In this document: piece by piece, positions 24,313 to 32,037 of the stretch | Position numbering within the stretch: position 1 is the first letter of the stretch | Layout of the letters: each line of letters opens with the position of its first letter | Assembly: GCA_903898645.1 (NCBI GenBank) | Contig: CAIUGE010000047.1 | Location: 1 to 32,303, forward strand | Length of the DNA stretch: 32,303 bases | Direction of reading: 5' to 3' | From: Oligoflexia bacterium | GTDB lineage: Bacteria; Bdellovibrionota; UBA1018 | Position numbers and translations under genes: made by a program | Notes under the pieces: model-generated | What the model was told of the DNA's origin: nothing | What the model saw: the letters and a program-made list of their open reading frames with translations, nothing else | Database searches by the model: none

Positions 24313-25344
24313 ATGATGCCAAGGTTCTGTGCGTTTCTTTTGATGTTGGGTTTAGGGTCTTCTCTGTTTTTACGGTATTTGCATGGGTTCGGTATTCCTT
24401 CGGATTTTGCTGTCTATCAGTTAGCAAGCCAAAGGTGGTTTGAGCATAGTGTCAATCCCTATGTCCAGACTGACAGTTCTCCATTTAAATACTCCCCGAG
24501 TTTTTTACTCTGTTTGAAATTCTTGCCTGCATGGCCTGTTTTTAAAGCATTGTGTATTTCCCTTCTCGCCGCAAGTGTCCTCCTGATTGCGCCTTTCAGG
24601 CGCTTTTATGAAGTAGGGCTTCTTGTGATAGGCCTGGCCCTTTCATGGAAAGGGATTTTAGAAGCCTTAGACTATGGTCAGGTTGATTTTTTTGCTTTTT
24701 TCTTCTTTGTCTTAGCAGCGAGGCTTACTCATCGTCCTTTGGTTGCAGGTCTTCTTTTAGGTATTTTGCCATGGATAAAATTACCATGGATGTTTCTCGT
24801 TATTCCTTTTTTCAGTCGAGCATTTCTCGTGGGGTATGCTGCTGGGTTTTTTGGGTTCGGCTTTTTATTACCACTCGGTTTTTTTGGTTGGGGGCGCTTC
24901 CGTTGGCTTTTTGGGCAATGGATGGATCTAGTTATCCATCAGCCACATGAGCTCTATGCAACAGAGGTCAATCAGAGTCTCTGGAGTACAGGCGCCAGAT
25001 GGATGCAGGTATCAGCGTGGGGGGGGGTGTTGTACGGTATAGCATTTCTTTTTTGTCTCTATGCAGGGTGCCGACTGTTCCGCCGAGGCGCCCAGCTTGC
25101 TACAGTAGCTCCGTGGCTCCTTTTGATGCAGCTTGCAAATCCTCTTGGTTGGCGCTGCGGGAGCTTGTTTTGTCTCGGGATTCCTTTTTCAGCGCATAAT
25201 AAAATACCACCGCAGCGTCTGTGGTTCGCTTTAGCTTGCTTTGTTCTCCAGATGTATCCTGTTGGAGTGCATCATTGGACGGATCTCTGTCGGTTCGGCG
25301 GGATTACACTGTACTGGCTATCACTCGTAGCACTCTGTGTATAA
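24313..25344 (+). CDS. GT87-family (DUF2029) polyprenyl-phosphate-dependent glycosyltransferase
   Basis: A 343-residue multi-spanning membrane protein with about eight to ten hydrophobic helices. Family features: an early acidic site in GIPSDFAVYQLASQRW, PFKYSPSF (the YxPxF segment), LDYGQVDFFAFFFFVLA (usually GQxN), LPWIKLPWMF, and NQSLWS in a long extramembrane loop. GT87 enzymes transfer sugars, often mannose, from polyprenyl-phosphate carriers on the outer face of the inner membrane. The acceptor here is unknown. ATG 24313 or 24316; no separate promoter is evident between it and the tRNA. Confidence 0.85.
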   Translation: MMPRFCAFLLMLGLGSSLFLRYLHGFGIPSDFAVYQLASQRWFEHSVNPYVQTDSSPFKYSPSFLLCLKFLPAWPVFKALCISLLAASVLLIAPFRRFYEVGLLVIGLALSWKGILEALDYGQVDFFAFFFFVLAARLTHRPLVAGLLLGILPWIKLPWMFLVIPFFSRAFLVGYAAGFFGFGFLLPLGFFGWGRFRWLFGQWMDLVIHQPHELYATEVNQSLWSTGARWMQVSAWGGVLYGIAFLFCLYAGCRLFRRGAQLATVAPWLLLMQLANPLGWRCGSLFCLGIPFSAHNKIPPQRLWFALACFVLQMYPVGVHHWTDLCRFGGITLYWLSLVALCV

Positions 25345-25680
25345 GTGCTCGTTATTGCAGGCGTTTTGCTTACTGGACTCACAAATGCATGATTCATTTT
25401 ATCAATTAATGATAGTATAAATGTTATTTGTATTTCTTTATAAAAAGATTATAAATTCTAACAATTTGTTGTTTTCTCTAGCTCTATTCTCTAATGAACT
25501 GTAACTGATACTGTCAATGAAAGTACAATTATTGTCAGTCTTGAGCGGCTTGTCGGGGCTGCTCATCGTGCTCAGACTGCTCATTCTGCTGCTACTAGCA
25601 AGCCTGATGACATTGTTGTTAATCAGGCTGCCGATAAAGCTAAGCGCAATGTTAACGAACATGCTGCAGCCGCCAACAAC
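25345..25680. other. Intergenic region with A+T-rich part and a start-less coding-like part
   Basis: 25345-25497 is A+T-rich and shows no gene or clear terminator. From 25498 (just after TGA 25495-25497) the frame of the next gene is open and reads like coding sequence (SLERLVGAAHRAQTAHSAAT, then NQAADKAKRNVNEHAAAANN) but holds no ATG, GTG or TTG until 25681. Confidence 0.5.
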
Positions 25681-26238
25681 ATGATTAATGATTTTTTAGG
25701 GCAAGAAGAAAAGGCTAAGTTTAGCAAGATGAAAGGCGCTCTTGAGGCTGTCAGCGGGTTATTGCTGCCAAATTCCACTATTGGTGTCGATTTTCAAGTT
25801 ACTAAAGATTTTGTAGTTGCATGTCAGGCAGCCATTAAGGCTATCAAGGAGGCTCGAAAGCATGCTGCGATTGACGTAGCGGACCGAGATGGTAAACAAG
25901 CTGCTGCGACGAAAGAGGCATCGTTGAAAAGAAAAGCTGATCGGGCTGCAGAGCTGAGAAAGAAAGCCACGAAGGAACATGCGATCATCCACACAAAAAA
26001 GAGTGAAAACGAAGCTAAAAGACAGCAGGCTATCCAGGAAGATCAAGTTCCGTCACCAAGAGTGAGTAGTGCTGATGCTAGAGAAAAGGTCAGAGTAAGT
26101 GCTGCAGTCAAGAAACAGACCCAGCAGGACGTTGATGCTCATAGAGCAGCTTCCGCCCTCAGCCAAAAAAGGTGGAGTCCTTTGGGTCAGGATGGCTCAG
26201 AGGGTACAGAAGCTTCTGATACTGCTACTGGTCAATGA
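25681..26238 (+). CDS. Ala/Lys-rich helical protein, probably 5'-truncated
   Basis: 185 residues from the first usable ATG. The protein is rich in Ala, Lys, Glu and Gln and should be mainly helical or coiled coil (about 55-130), with a polar, disordered C-terminus (QDGSEGTEASDTATGQ). There is no signal peptide, membrane segment or known motif. The reading frame continues upstream for another 61 codons of similar composition without a start codon, so either the N-terminus is lost, a rare start such as ATT is used, or a base is missing upstream. It ends 14 bases from the convergent patatin gene. Function unknown; it resembles in composition, but not in motif, low-complexity surface or effector proteins. 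Confidence 0.5.
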   Translation: MINDFLGQEEKAKFSKMKGALEAVSGLLLPNSTIGVDFQVTKDFVVACQAAIKAIKEARKHAAIDVADRDGKQAAATKEASLKRKADRAAELRKKATKEHAIIHTKKSENEAKRQQAIQEDQVPSPRVSSADAREKVRVSAAVKKQTQQDVDAHRAASALSQKRWSPLGQDGSEGTEASDTATGQ

Positions 26239-26252
26239 GCTTGCCAAAGCGC

Positions 26253-27428
26253 CTAGGTTTCTCGCATTGTTAGGAAATGTTCAATCTCATCAATACGGGC
26301 ATTGGCATCACTGTAGCCGAGCGCTATGAGTTCTTGGATATAGGATTTGTGGAAGAGGAGATAGGAGAGTAAATCTGAGCTTTCCTGGCTTTGGGATCCA
26401 AGTCCATCAAGGAGGTAGCGAATAATAGGAGGTGCTTTTGGTCTGCAGGCATGGGCTATCTGACCAAGATCAATGCTGGGGTACAGAGCTAGGGTTTGGA
26501 TAGGTTGAATGGGTTCCTTGAGTGTTTGGTAGTCAAAAGTATTGCTCGCTATGATGGTGTTGATGCGTGCGAGATGCTCGAGGTCGGCATCGAGGTGATC
26601 AAGAAACATGGAATTAAACATCACGCCCATGACTTGAGCAAGAGGAGGTTTTTTCATGGTCATGCCATCACTGCCAAATGAGATATATTGATCTTGAAGC
26701 TGTGTTTCTGTTTTTGCCTGATGGCGGATACCGATGGCAAGCAGATGGGTAGATCCGAGTCTGATGGCAGGGCTGAGGGGATTTGTAAGGCGCATTGCGC
26801 CATCTCCAAAGTAAAATGCGCCGTGAGGTGTGCGAATCGGCACAGGTTGGAAGACGACCGGTATTGCTGTTGACGCGCAGAGATGATCGAGGGTGAGTGT
26901 TGCAGCAAGAGCAACTCGGCGTGATTTTTCCCAGACCGGATGTCCCTTCTGGCCTTGAATGAACGTGTAGGATTTTCCTGAAAAATAGTTGGTTGCAGAA
27001 ATGGCAATAGCGTAGAGATTGCCTCGTTCTATTTCAGTTGCAAGGGCATCAAATTTGAGTTTTTCTCCAAGAAAGGCTCTGAGAGGGGTCGCGTCAAGGA
27101 GTGATTGGAGTTGCCCACCACCTACAATGCCTCCGAGGGATAAGTCTTGGACGAGTGTGCGCGCTACTTTCATGTAGGCTGTGATATTAGTGTGGTAAAC
27201 GCTTTCGGTCGACAGGGAGCTCCAGACTTCGGCAAGATAATCGGTCATGCCTCGGAAATTACCGCTGCCAGCGGCTATTGCGATGCCATTAATGGCGCCT
27301 GCTGATGCCCCTGCGACGATGCGAAATGGGGAAGTTCTGTCTGTACGATTGAGTTCGCCAATTCTTCGTAAGACGCCAGCTTGATAAGCGCCACGTGCAC
27401 CGCCTGCAGTTAAAACAAGTCCATACAT
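26253..27428 (-). CDS. Patatin-like phospholipase
   Basis: A 391-residue patatin-fold acyl hydrolase. The Gly-rich oxyanion motif GGARGAYQAG is at about 8-17, the nucleophile elbow GASAG at 40-44, and the catalytic Asp in FGDGAMR, completing the Ser-Asp dyad. The N-terminus MYGLVLTAGG starts directly at the first strand, without a signal peptide. Some relatives are injected virulence phospholipases (ExoU, Legionella Vpd proteins); others are housekeeping (RssA). The sequence does not decide between them. It follows the ferredoxin gene by 24 bases and is probably co-transcribed with it. Confidence 0.9.
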   Translation of the reverse strand: MYGLVLTAGGARGAYQAGVLRRIGELNRTDRTSPFRIVAGASAGAINGIAIAAGSGNFRGMTDYLAEVWSSLSTESVYHTNITAYMKVARTLVQDLSLGGIVGGGQLQSLLDATPLRAFLGEKLKFDALATEIERGNLYAIAISATNYFSGKSYTFIQGQKGHPVWEKSRRVALAATLTLDHLCASTAIPVVFQPVPIRTPHGAFYFGDGAMRLTNPLSPAIRLGSTHLLAIGIRHQAKTETQLQDQYISFGSDGMTMKKPPLAQVMGVMFNSMFLDHLDADLEHLARINTIIASNTFDYQTLKEPIQPIQTLALYPSIDLGQIAHACRPKAPPIIRYLLDGLGSQSQESSDLLSYLLFHKSYIQELIALGYSDANARIDEIEHFLTMRET

Positions 27429-27452
27429 AGACCTAGATTGTACCTGACAGAT

Positions 27453-27776
27453 CTACTCGTGAGCAAGGTTTCGATTCCAGCGGGGGATGCGTACTTCAAG
27501 ACGCGTGTCATGAAGTGGTATAGTTTGGCAGGCGAGCCTTGAGGTTGGCGCAAGGCCTGGTGCTTTTTCGAGTTGATCTTCTTCTTCTTCGCTTGGAAGG
27601 GGGAGAAGGTCAAAGCCTTGTTCGATAATGACGTGGCATGTTGCGCATGCGCAGACGCCCCCACAAGCATGATCAAGTTCGACGCCTGCAGCGAGAGCTG
27701 TATCCAAAATACTTCTGCCTGCACTCTCTACCTCAATGCATGAGCCGTCAAGAGCGTGAAAGATGATTTTTCCCAT
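27453..27776 (-). CDS. fdx: ISC-type [2Fe-2S] ferredoxin
   Basis: 107 residues, adrenodoxin-like. Cluster ligands lie in CGGVCACATC (pattern Cx5Cx2C) and a fourth Cys in SRLACQ. The acidic stretch SEEEEDQLEKAPG is the usual partner-docking region. In ISC systems it donates electrons for Fe-S cluster assembly. It diverges from bioB, itself an Fe-S enzyme that needs reducing power, across a gap of under 80 bases. GGGG lies four bases before the ATG; this also forms the arm of a small CCCC/GGGG inverted repeat. Confidence 0.93.
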   Translation of the reverse strand: MGKIIFHALDGSCIEVESAGRSILDTALAAGVELDHACGGVCACATCHVIIEQGFDLLPLPSEEEEDQLEKAPGLAPTSRLACQTIPLHDTRLEVRIPRWNRNLAHE

Positions 27777-27855
27777 GACCCCATTGTAGGGGAGAACTTT
27801 TGGAAAGTCATGAAAGAAGTTGCAAGGTTTTCTAAGACCTGAGAGTGTGCGCGCT

Positions 27856-28770
27856 ATGTACTATGAACGCGCGTTAGAGCTGTATAATCAGCCACTTTTT
27901 GAACTTCTTGATCAGGCTCGTATGATTCACACGCAGCATCATAAGCATGAAAAGATTCAGCGGTGCGCTTTACTCTCGATTAAAACAGGAGCCTGCTCTG
28001 AGGATTGTGCGTACTGTCCTCAGTCAGCGCACTATGACACCAATGTTGAGCGCACAGGCCTCATGGAGTTGCATGCAGTTCAGGCGGCCATTAGGCAAGC
28101 AAAGGCCTCTGGTGCAGGAAGATTTTGTATGGGAGCTTCAGGGCGTCAGGTCAAGGATGGAGCAGATTTTGATCGTGTGCTTGAGATGGTGCGTATGGTC
28201 AAAGAAGAGGGTATGGAGGCCTGTGTGACGCTTGGTATGTTGACCGGGCATCAGGCTGTAAGGCTCAAGGAGGCTGGATTAGACGCTTATAATCATAACT
28301 TAGATACATCGAGAGAATTCTATCCCTCGATTATTACAACCCGGACGTATGATGATCGTCTTCAGACACTTCATCATGTACGTGAGGCAAAGATCCAGGT
28401 GTGCTGTGGGGGTATTGTTGGCTTAGGTGAGTCTCGTGAAGATCGCTGCGCACTGATTGCTGAGTTGGCTTCTATGGAGCCGCAGCCTGAATCGGTGCCA
28501 ATAAATATGCTTATTGCGGTTGATGGGACGCCTCTTGAGGGCAAGAGCGTTGAGCCATTTGATGTTATCCGGATGATTGCAGTTGCAAGATGCTTGATGC
28601 CAAAAACACGTATTCGGCTCTCTGCTGGGCGCAGTCATATGAGCCGAGAAGCACAGGCGCTTGCTTTTTATGCTGGGGCAAATTCTGTTTTTTTTGGTGA
28701 AAAACTGCTGACGAGAGACAATCCTTCAGTGCAAGAGGATGAGGCACTTTTTACTGCATTAGGTACATAG
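27856..28770 (+). CDS. bioB: Biotin synthase
   Basis: Radical-SAM enzyme that inserts sulfur into dethiobiotin, the last step of biotin synthesis. The cluster motif CSEDCAYCPQ follows LLSIKTGA; other BioB markers are YNHNLDTSREFYPSI, VCCGGIVGLGES, NMLIAVDGTPLEG, RIRLSAGR and FFGEKLLTRDNP. From ATG 27856 the protein has 304 residues; TTG 27820 and GTG 27847 are in-frame alternatives that would bring the length nearer the E. coli one. No other bio genes are in the window. Its product is needed by the acetyl-CoA carboxylase to which AccA belongs. Confidence 0.94.
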   Translation: MYYERALELYNQPLFELLDQARMIHTQHHKHEKIQRCALLSIKTGACSEDCAYCPQSAHYDTNVERTGLMELHAVQAAIRQAKASGAGRFCMGASGRQVKDGADFDRVLEMVRMVKEEGMEACVTLGMLTGHQAVRLKEAGLDAYNHNLDTSREFYPSIITTRTYDDRLQTLHHVREAKIQVCCGGIVGLGESREDRCALIAELASMEPQPESVPINMLIAVDGTPLEGKSVEPFDVIRMIAVARCLMPKTRIRLSAGRSHMSREAQALAFYAGANSVFFGEKLLTRDNPSVQEDEALFTALGT

Positions 28771-28792
28771 GGGCCCCGAAGGGCCCCCTATG
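28766..28792. terminator. GC-rich hairpin between convergent bioB and yceI
   Basis: GGGGCCC-CGAA-GGGCCCC, seven perfect pairs with a tetraloop, extended by CATA/TATG after a one-base bulge. It overlaps the bioB stop codon and lies between two convergent genes, so it could serve both strands. No T-run follows on either side, so it is not a canonical intrinsic terminator. Confidence 0.55.
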
Positions 28793-28795
28793 AGA

Positions 28796-29407
28796 TTAGT
28801 TAATTTCTGCTTCTAAGTTGATAGAAATTGCGACTTCTTCACCAAGAAGAAGATTGCCTGTTTCAAGTGTCTTATTGAAGACGATGTTGAAGTCTTTACG
28901 ATTGACTACCCCTTTTGCTTCAAAGCCAAGAGATTCTTCGCCCCAAGGGTCTTTTGCTTGACCGAGGAATTCTGCCTGTAATGTCACTGGCTTTGTGATG
29001 CCGTGCATTGTGAGATCACCCTCAATGGAGAGATTTTTTTTATCACTGGATGTTACTTTAGTAACTTTGTAGACGATTGTAGGGAATTTTGCGGCATCAA
29101 AGAAGTCTGCTCCACGCAGATGTTCGTCCCTTTTTATGTTATTGGTGGATATGTTGGCTACCTTGATGGTGAAAGTGCCTGAAGCCTTTTCGGGGGCCTT
29201 GGGATCAAAAGAAAAGGAACCTTCAAGATCCTTAAATTCACCATGGACAGTGCTGACAAGATGCTTAATGGAAAACCCAAGACGTGAGTGCGATGTGTCA
29301 ATTTTGAGTGTTGCAGCAGGCTTGAGTGTTGCAACAGGCTTGAGTGTCGCGGCAGGCGTGAGTGTTTCGGCATACAGTGACGTCATGAGTAGTAGTAAAG
29401 TTGTCAT
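28796..29407 (-). CDS. Exported YceI-family protein
   Basis: A periplasmic lipocalin-like barrel that binds polyisoprenoid-type lipids. I chose ATG 29407 (203 residues) because AAGGAG lies eight bases upstream and the signal peptide MTTLLLLMTSLYA begins there. The mature part has the YceI pattern: IDTSHSRLGFSIKHLVSTVHGEFKDLEGSF, RDEHLRGADFFDAAKFPTI, GDLTMHGITKPVTL, LGFEAKGVVNRKDFNI, and EVAISINLEA at the end. Between signal and barrel is a short repeated linker (ATLKP units). Divergent from the chemotaxis fusion gene. Confidence 0.92.
   Translation of the reverse strand: MTTLLLLMTSLYAETLTPAATLKPVATLKPAATLKIDTSHSRLGFSIKHLVSTVHGEFKDLEGSFSFDPKAPEKASGTFTIKVANISTNNIKRDEHLRGADFFDAAKFPTIVYKVTKVTSSDKKNLSIEGDLTMHGITKPVTLQAEFLGQAKDPWGEESLGFEAKGVVNRKDFNIVFNKTLETGNLLLGEEVAISINLEAEIN
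29304..29357. repeat. Three 18-bp tandem repeats in the yceI linker
   Basis: Units at 29304-29321, 29322-29339 and 29340-29357, based on TTGAGTGTTGCAGCAGGC, with a partial fourth to about 29372. Each encodes six residues (PAATLK type) on the minus strand, just after the signal peptide. Copy number could vary by slippage without shifting frame. Confidence 0.85.
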
Positions 29408-29514
29408 TTTTTTATCTCCTTCGGCCATCATAGCACCTTTGCAGCATATGCGCATAGGGCGTTTTTTGACACAATATTCAAGCAAATTGGTCAACTAGCC
29501 GACACAGATTTTAT

Positions 29515-31419
29515 ATGCGCTATGAACTTGACGCTTATCAGCGTGATATTATTATCGATTTAGCTGAGATGATGACCGATCAGAAGTTTTTAGATGAAAA
29601 CTTAAGAGTATCTCTTGTGCGCTTCGTCGAAGAAAGGATGAGTCTGCTTGCCTGTAAGGCTTTAGAGGATTATTTGATTTATGCAAAAAGAGATACAGAC
29701 GAGATGCATAGATTGCTCCACGCGGCAACAACGCATGGCGGAACGTGGTTTTGTGATCTAGATCATTTTTTCGATATTGATGTTATGGCGCGTGCCTACG
29801 CATTAGATGAGGCGTCTCAGCGTGAACCTTTTAATGTTCTTTCTGCTGGGTGCGGAACAGGAGAAGAGGTGTACTCACTCGCTGTTGTTCTTGACAGGGT
29901 ACATCTCGAATTTCCACATTTTCAGTATAAAGTGTATGGTTTTGACATTGACCCCATGAGTATTGAAAAGACTCATGCTTGCGTCTATCAGGCTGAAAAA
30001 ATTCCAGAAATATTTCGTGACCATCCTATTTTTAATAAAATGTGTGATAAGGCAGAATACTTCCACGATCACATCAAGCTTAAGGTTATGAATATTTTTC
30101 AGCCAGAGTCGAATTTTAAAGCATTTTTTCATGCTATCTTTTGCAAGAATGTTATGCGTTTTTTTCATGAGAGCAAGGCAAAAAAAGCGCTAACAATACT
30201 TGCTTCCTATTTGAGAAATGATATTTTTGATTCCAAAGTTCATACGAAAGATGGTTTTTTTATATCAACGAGTGTGCTTTTTTTATCACACCATGAAGAG
30301 AGAGATTTGCCTGGCGTCTTTCATCACGAAAAAAGGTCAATTTTAAGAAAATGTATTTGTCTTGAGTTGCACGCAAAGCCAGCTAGTAAAGTGCAAGAAA
30401 AGAAACTATCTGTATTTCCTGTAGCGCACGCTAATACTCAGTCACTACGTAAAAGGCCTGGGAAAAGAGTGATTGTTATGGATCATGTTGAAGTGGGGAG
30501 GAAGGTGCTGACCGACCTTCTTGAACATGCGGGGTGCCAGGTAACAGCTGTGTTGAATGGTTACGAAGCGGAAGAAATTATGAAAAGGAAACCATTTGAC
30601 GTCGCTTTTCTTAGTTTTTCGTCAGATACTAGGTATGATAATCTTATCCGTCGATTTGAGGAATTTTGTCTTCCGTGGGTTGCTTTAACAGAGGGTGCAA
30701 GTCTTGATTCTCCTCGTGTTTTTGAAGCGCTTCGCCTTGGGGCCTGCGACTATATGAATAGGCGCACGCTTCTTCAAAATGTTGATGAGCTCGATGATGT
30801 GTTGGGTACCGTGTTTAATGAGAAAAGAACATACCAGCAACCAATCTCATGCTTTCTTATTGGAGCAAGTACAGGAGGCATTGAGACCTTGCAGGCAGTT
30901 TTGCGATTTTTGCCTAAAAACACACCTCCTGTTTGTCTTATTCAGCACATGGATGCGCAGCTCCTTCCCTCTTTTTATCAAGGGCTTTCCCGTGTGTCGC
31001 ATCTTGATATTGTACCTATTTCGCGCTCTGGGACTGAGCTTCAAGCAGGGTGTCTCTATGTATCAACTGATGATAGTCATTTAGCACTTCGTGTTGGAAG
31101 CGATGGAGTAGGTGTAATGCTGATGAAAGATACCTATGGGATGCATGCTCGGCCAAGTATTGATGTCCTTTTTGCGTCTGCTGAAAAAGTAGCATCGAGT
31201 ACCTGTGCCATACTCCTTACCGGTATGGGTACCGATGGGGCGTTAGGTATGGGTTTGTTGCGATCACGTGGGGCCGTGACTTTAGTACAGAAGATTGAAA
31301 CATGTGTTGAACCCGGCATGCCGGCCGCAGCGTTGAGACGGCAAGCGGCTGTGCATACTTTCGAACCAGAAGACATCAGGCAGTATATCGTTGATGCTGT
31401 TATGAAAAAAGCTGCATAG
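29515..31419 (+). CDS. CheR - degenerate receiver - CheB fusion (chemoreceptor methyltransferase/methylesterase)
   Basis: One 634-residue protein. Residues 1-285 resemble CheR: SAM motif LSAGCGTGEEVYSLAV (109-124) and AIFCKNVMRFF (207-217). In the usual TxxxTxFFR motif the Arg is replaced (TWFCD, 77-81). Residues about 316-436 are a receiver fold whose acidic pair is DH, whose phospho-Asp position is Ser367 and whose usual Lys is missing, so it should not be phosphorylated. Residues about 445-634 are a complete CheB methylesterase: GASTGG with Ser452, QHM with His478, GMGTDGA with Asp574. Normally CheR and CheB are separate proteins and CheB activity is gated by receiver phosphorylation. No receptor or kinase genes are near. 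Confidence 0.88.
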   Translation: MRYELDAYQRDIIIDLAEMMTDQKFLDENLRVSLVRFVEERMSLLACKALEDYLIYAKRDTDEMHRLLHAATTHGGTWFCDLDHFFDIDVMARAYALDEASQREPFNVLSAGCGTGEEVYSLAVVLDRVHLEFPHFQYKVYGFDIDPMSIEKTHACVYQAEKIPEIFRDHPIFNKMCDKAEYFHDHIKLKVMNIFQPESNFKAFFHAIFCKNVMRFFHESKAKKALTILASYLRNDIFDSKVHTKDGFFISTSVLFLSHHEERDLPGVFHHEKRSILRKCICLELHAKPASKVQEKKLSVFPVAHANTQSLRKRPGKRVIVMDHVEVGRKVLTDLLEHAGCQVTAVLNGYEAEEIMKRKPFDVAFLSFSSDTRYDNLIRRFEEFCLPWVALTEGASLDSPRVFEALRLGACDYMNRRTLLQNVDELDDVLGTVFNEKRTYQQPISCFLIGASTGGIETLQAVLRFLPKNTPPVCLIQHMDAQLLPSFYQGLSRVSHLDIVPISRSGTELQAGCLYVSTDDSHLALRVGSDGVGVMLMKDTYGMHARPSIDVLFASAEKVASSTCAILLTGMGTDGALGMGLLRSRGAVTLVQKIETCVEPGMPAAALRRQAAVHTFEPEDIRQYIVDAVMKKAA

Positions 31420-31426
31420 AGATGGC

Positions 31427-31552
31427 ATGAAGAAAGATAGCTTTTTTATGGATTTTACGCAGAATGCTCGACTAGCTCTATTTTCGCAGCTCATTCGCGG
31501 GCTTCTTTTGGTGCTAAGTATAGCTGCAGAAGCTGCTTGTAGGGGGGTGTGA
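31427..31552 (+). CDS. Possible 41-residue membrane peptide
   Basis: ATG 31427, 7 bases after the chemotaxis fusion, to TGA 31550-31552. It starts MKKDSFFMDF, with a hydrophobic helix LIRGLLLVLSIAAEAA. There is a weak upstream AGAG. It could be a small co-transcribed membrane peptide or chance; the rest of 31553-31685 shows no gene. Confidence 0.25.
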   Translation: MKKDSFFMDFTQNARLALFSQLIRGLLLVLSIAAEAACRGV

Positions 31553-31685
31553 GGTAAAAGGTCGAGAAGTTACCTGCTGCACTGCTTCATGCTGAAAGAG
31601 TCGGTTTGCGCATAATGATATGCTTGTTAACGTGAAAGAGAGTTGTGGAGTACTTGATGATTGTAAAGAAATAGAGAAAAAGACG

Positions 31686-31714
31686 TTGACTTGAACTTGA
31701 GCTTGATGTAGCCT
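31686..31714 (+). promoter_or_regulatory. Putative promoter of tRNA-fMet
   Basis: TTGACT (31686-31691), 17-base spacer, TAGCCT (31709-31714), then a G+C-rich discriminator-like stretch, 31 bases before the mature tRNA. The -35 is good and the -10 is weak. Confidence 0.4.
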
Positions 31715-31745
31715 CTGCGTATCGAAAGGTTCTTTTGATGTGTGT

Positions 31746-31822
<77 letters not shown>

Positions 31823-31830
31823 ATATTTAA

Positions 31831-31865
31831 ATACCCCCAATGTGTAAAAACTGAGGGGGTTTTTA
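31831..31865 (+). terminator. Intrinsic terminator of tRNA-fMet
   Basis: Stem ACCCCC (31833-31838) with GGGGGT (31855-31860), 16-base loop, then TTTT. It lies directly after the tRNA. Confidence 0.8.
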
Positions 31866-31997
31866 GTTTTAGGGAGTCATTCGCGCCCTTCTGTCTAGCT
31901 TTTGTATCACAGAACATCTTGGTCCCATGTTCCAAGTCTCCCTTATGCATTGATGGGGATAAAGGAATATGTACATATGTCTCCTATGAGGAGGGCG

Positions 31998-32027
31998 TTG
32001 ACTGAGGGTTGTTCTTGATGCCATAGT
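31998..32027 (+). promoter_or_regulatory. Possible promoter of the right-edge exported gene
   Basis: TTGACT, 18-base spacer, CATAGT (32022-32027), 10 bases before ATG 32038. The -10 is only a fair match. Just upstream is a perfect palindrome ATATGTACATAT (about 31968-31979). Confidence 0.3.
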
Positions 32028-32037
32028 GGGGGTGTAT

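Noticed and set aside
25518-25683. Leu-rich frame beginning MKVQLLSVLSG that looks like a signal or membrane peptide
   Set aside because: It is the shifted reading of the Ala-rich coding frame (GCT/GCA read as CTG/CTC-type codons), and it stops at 25683.
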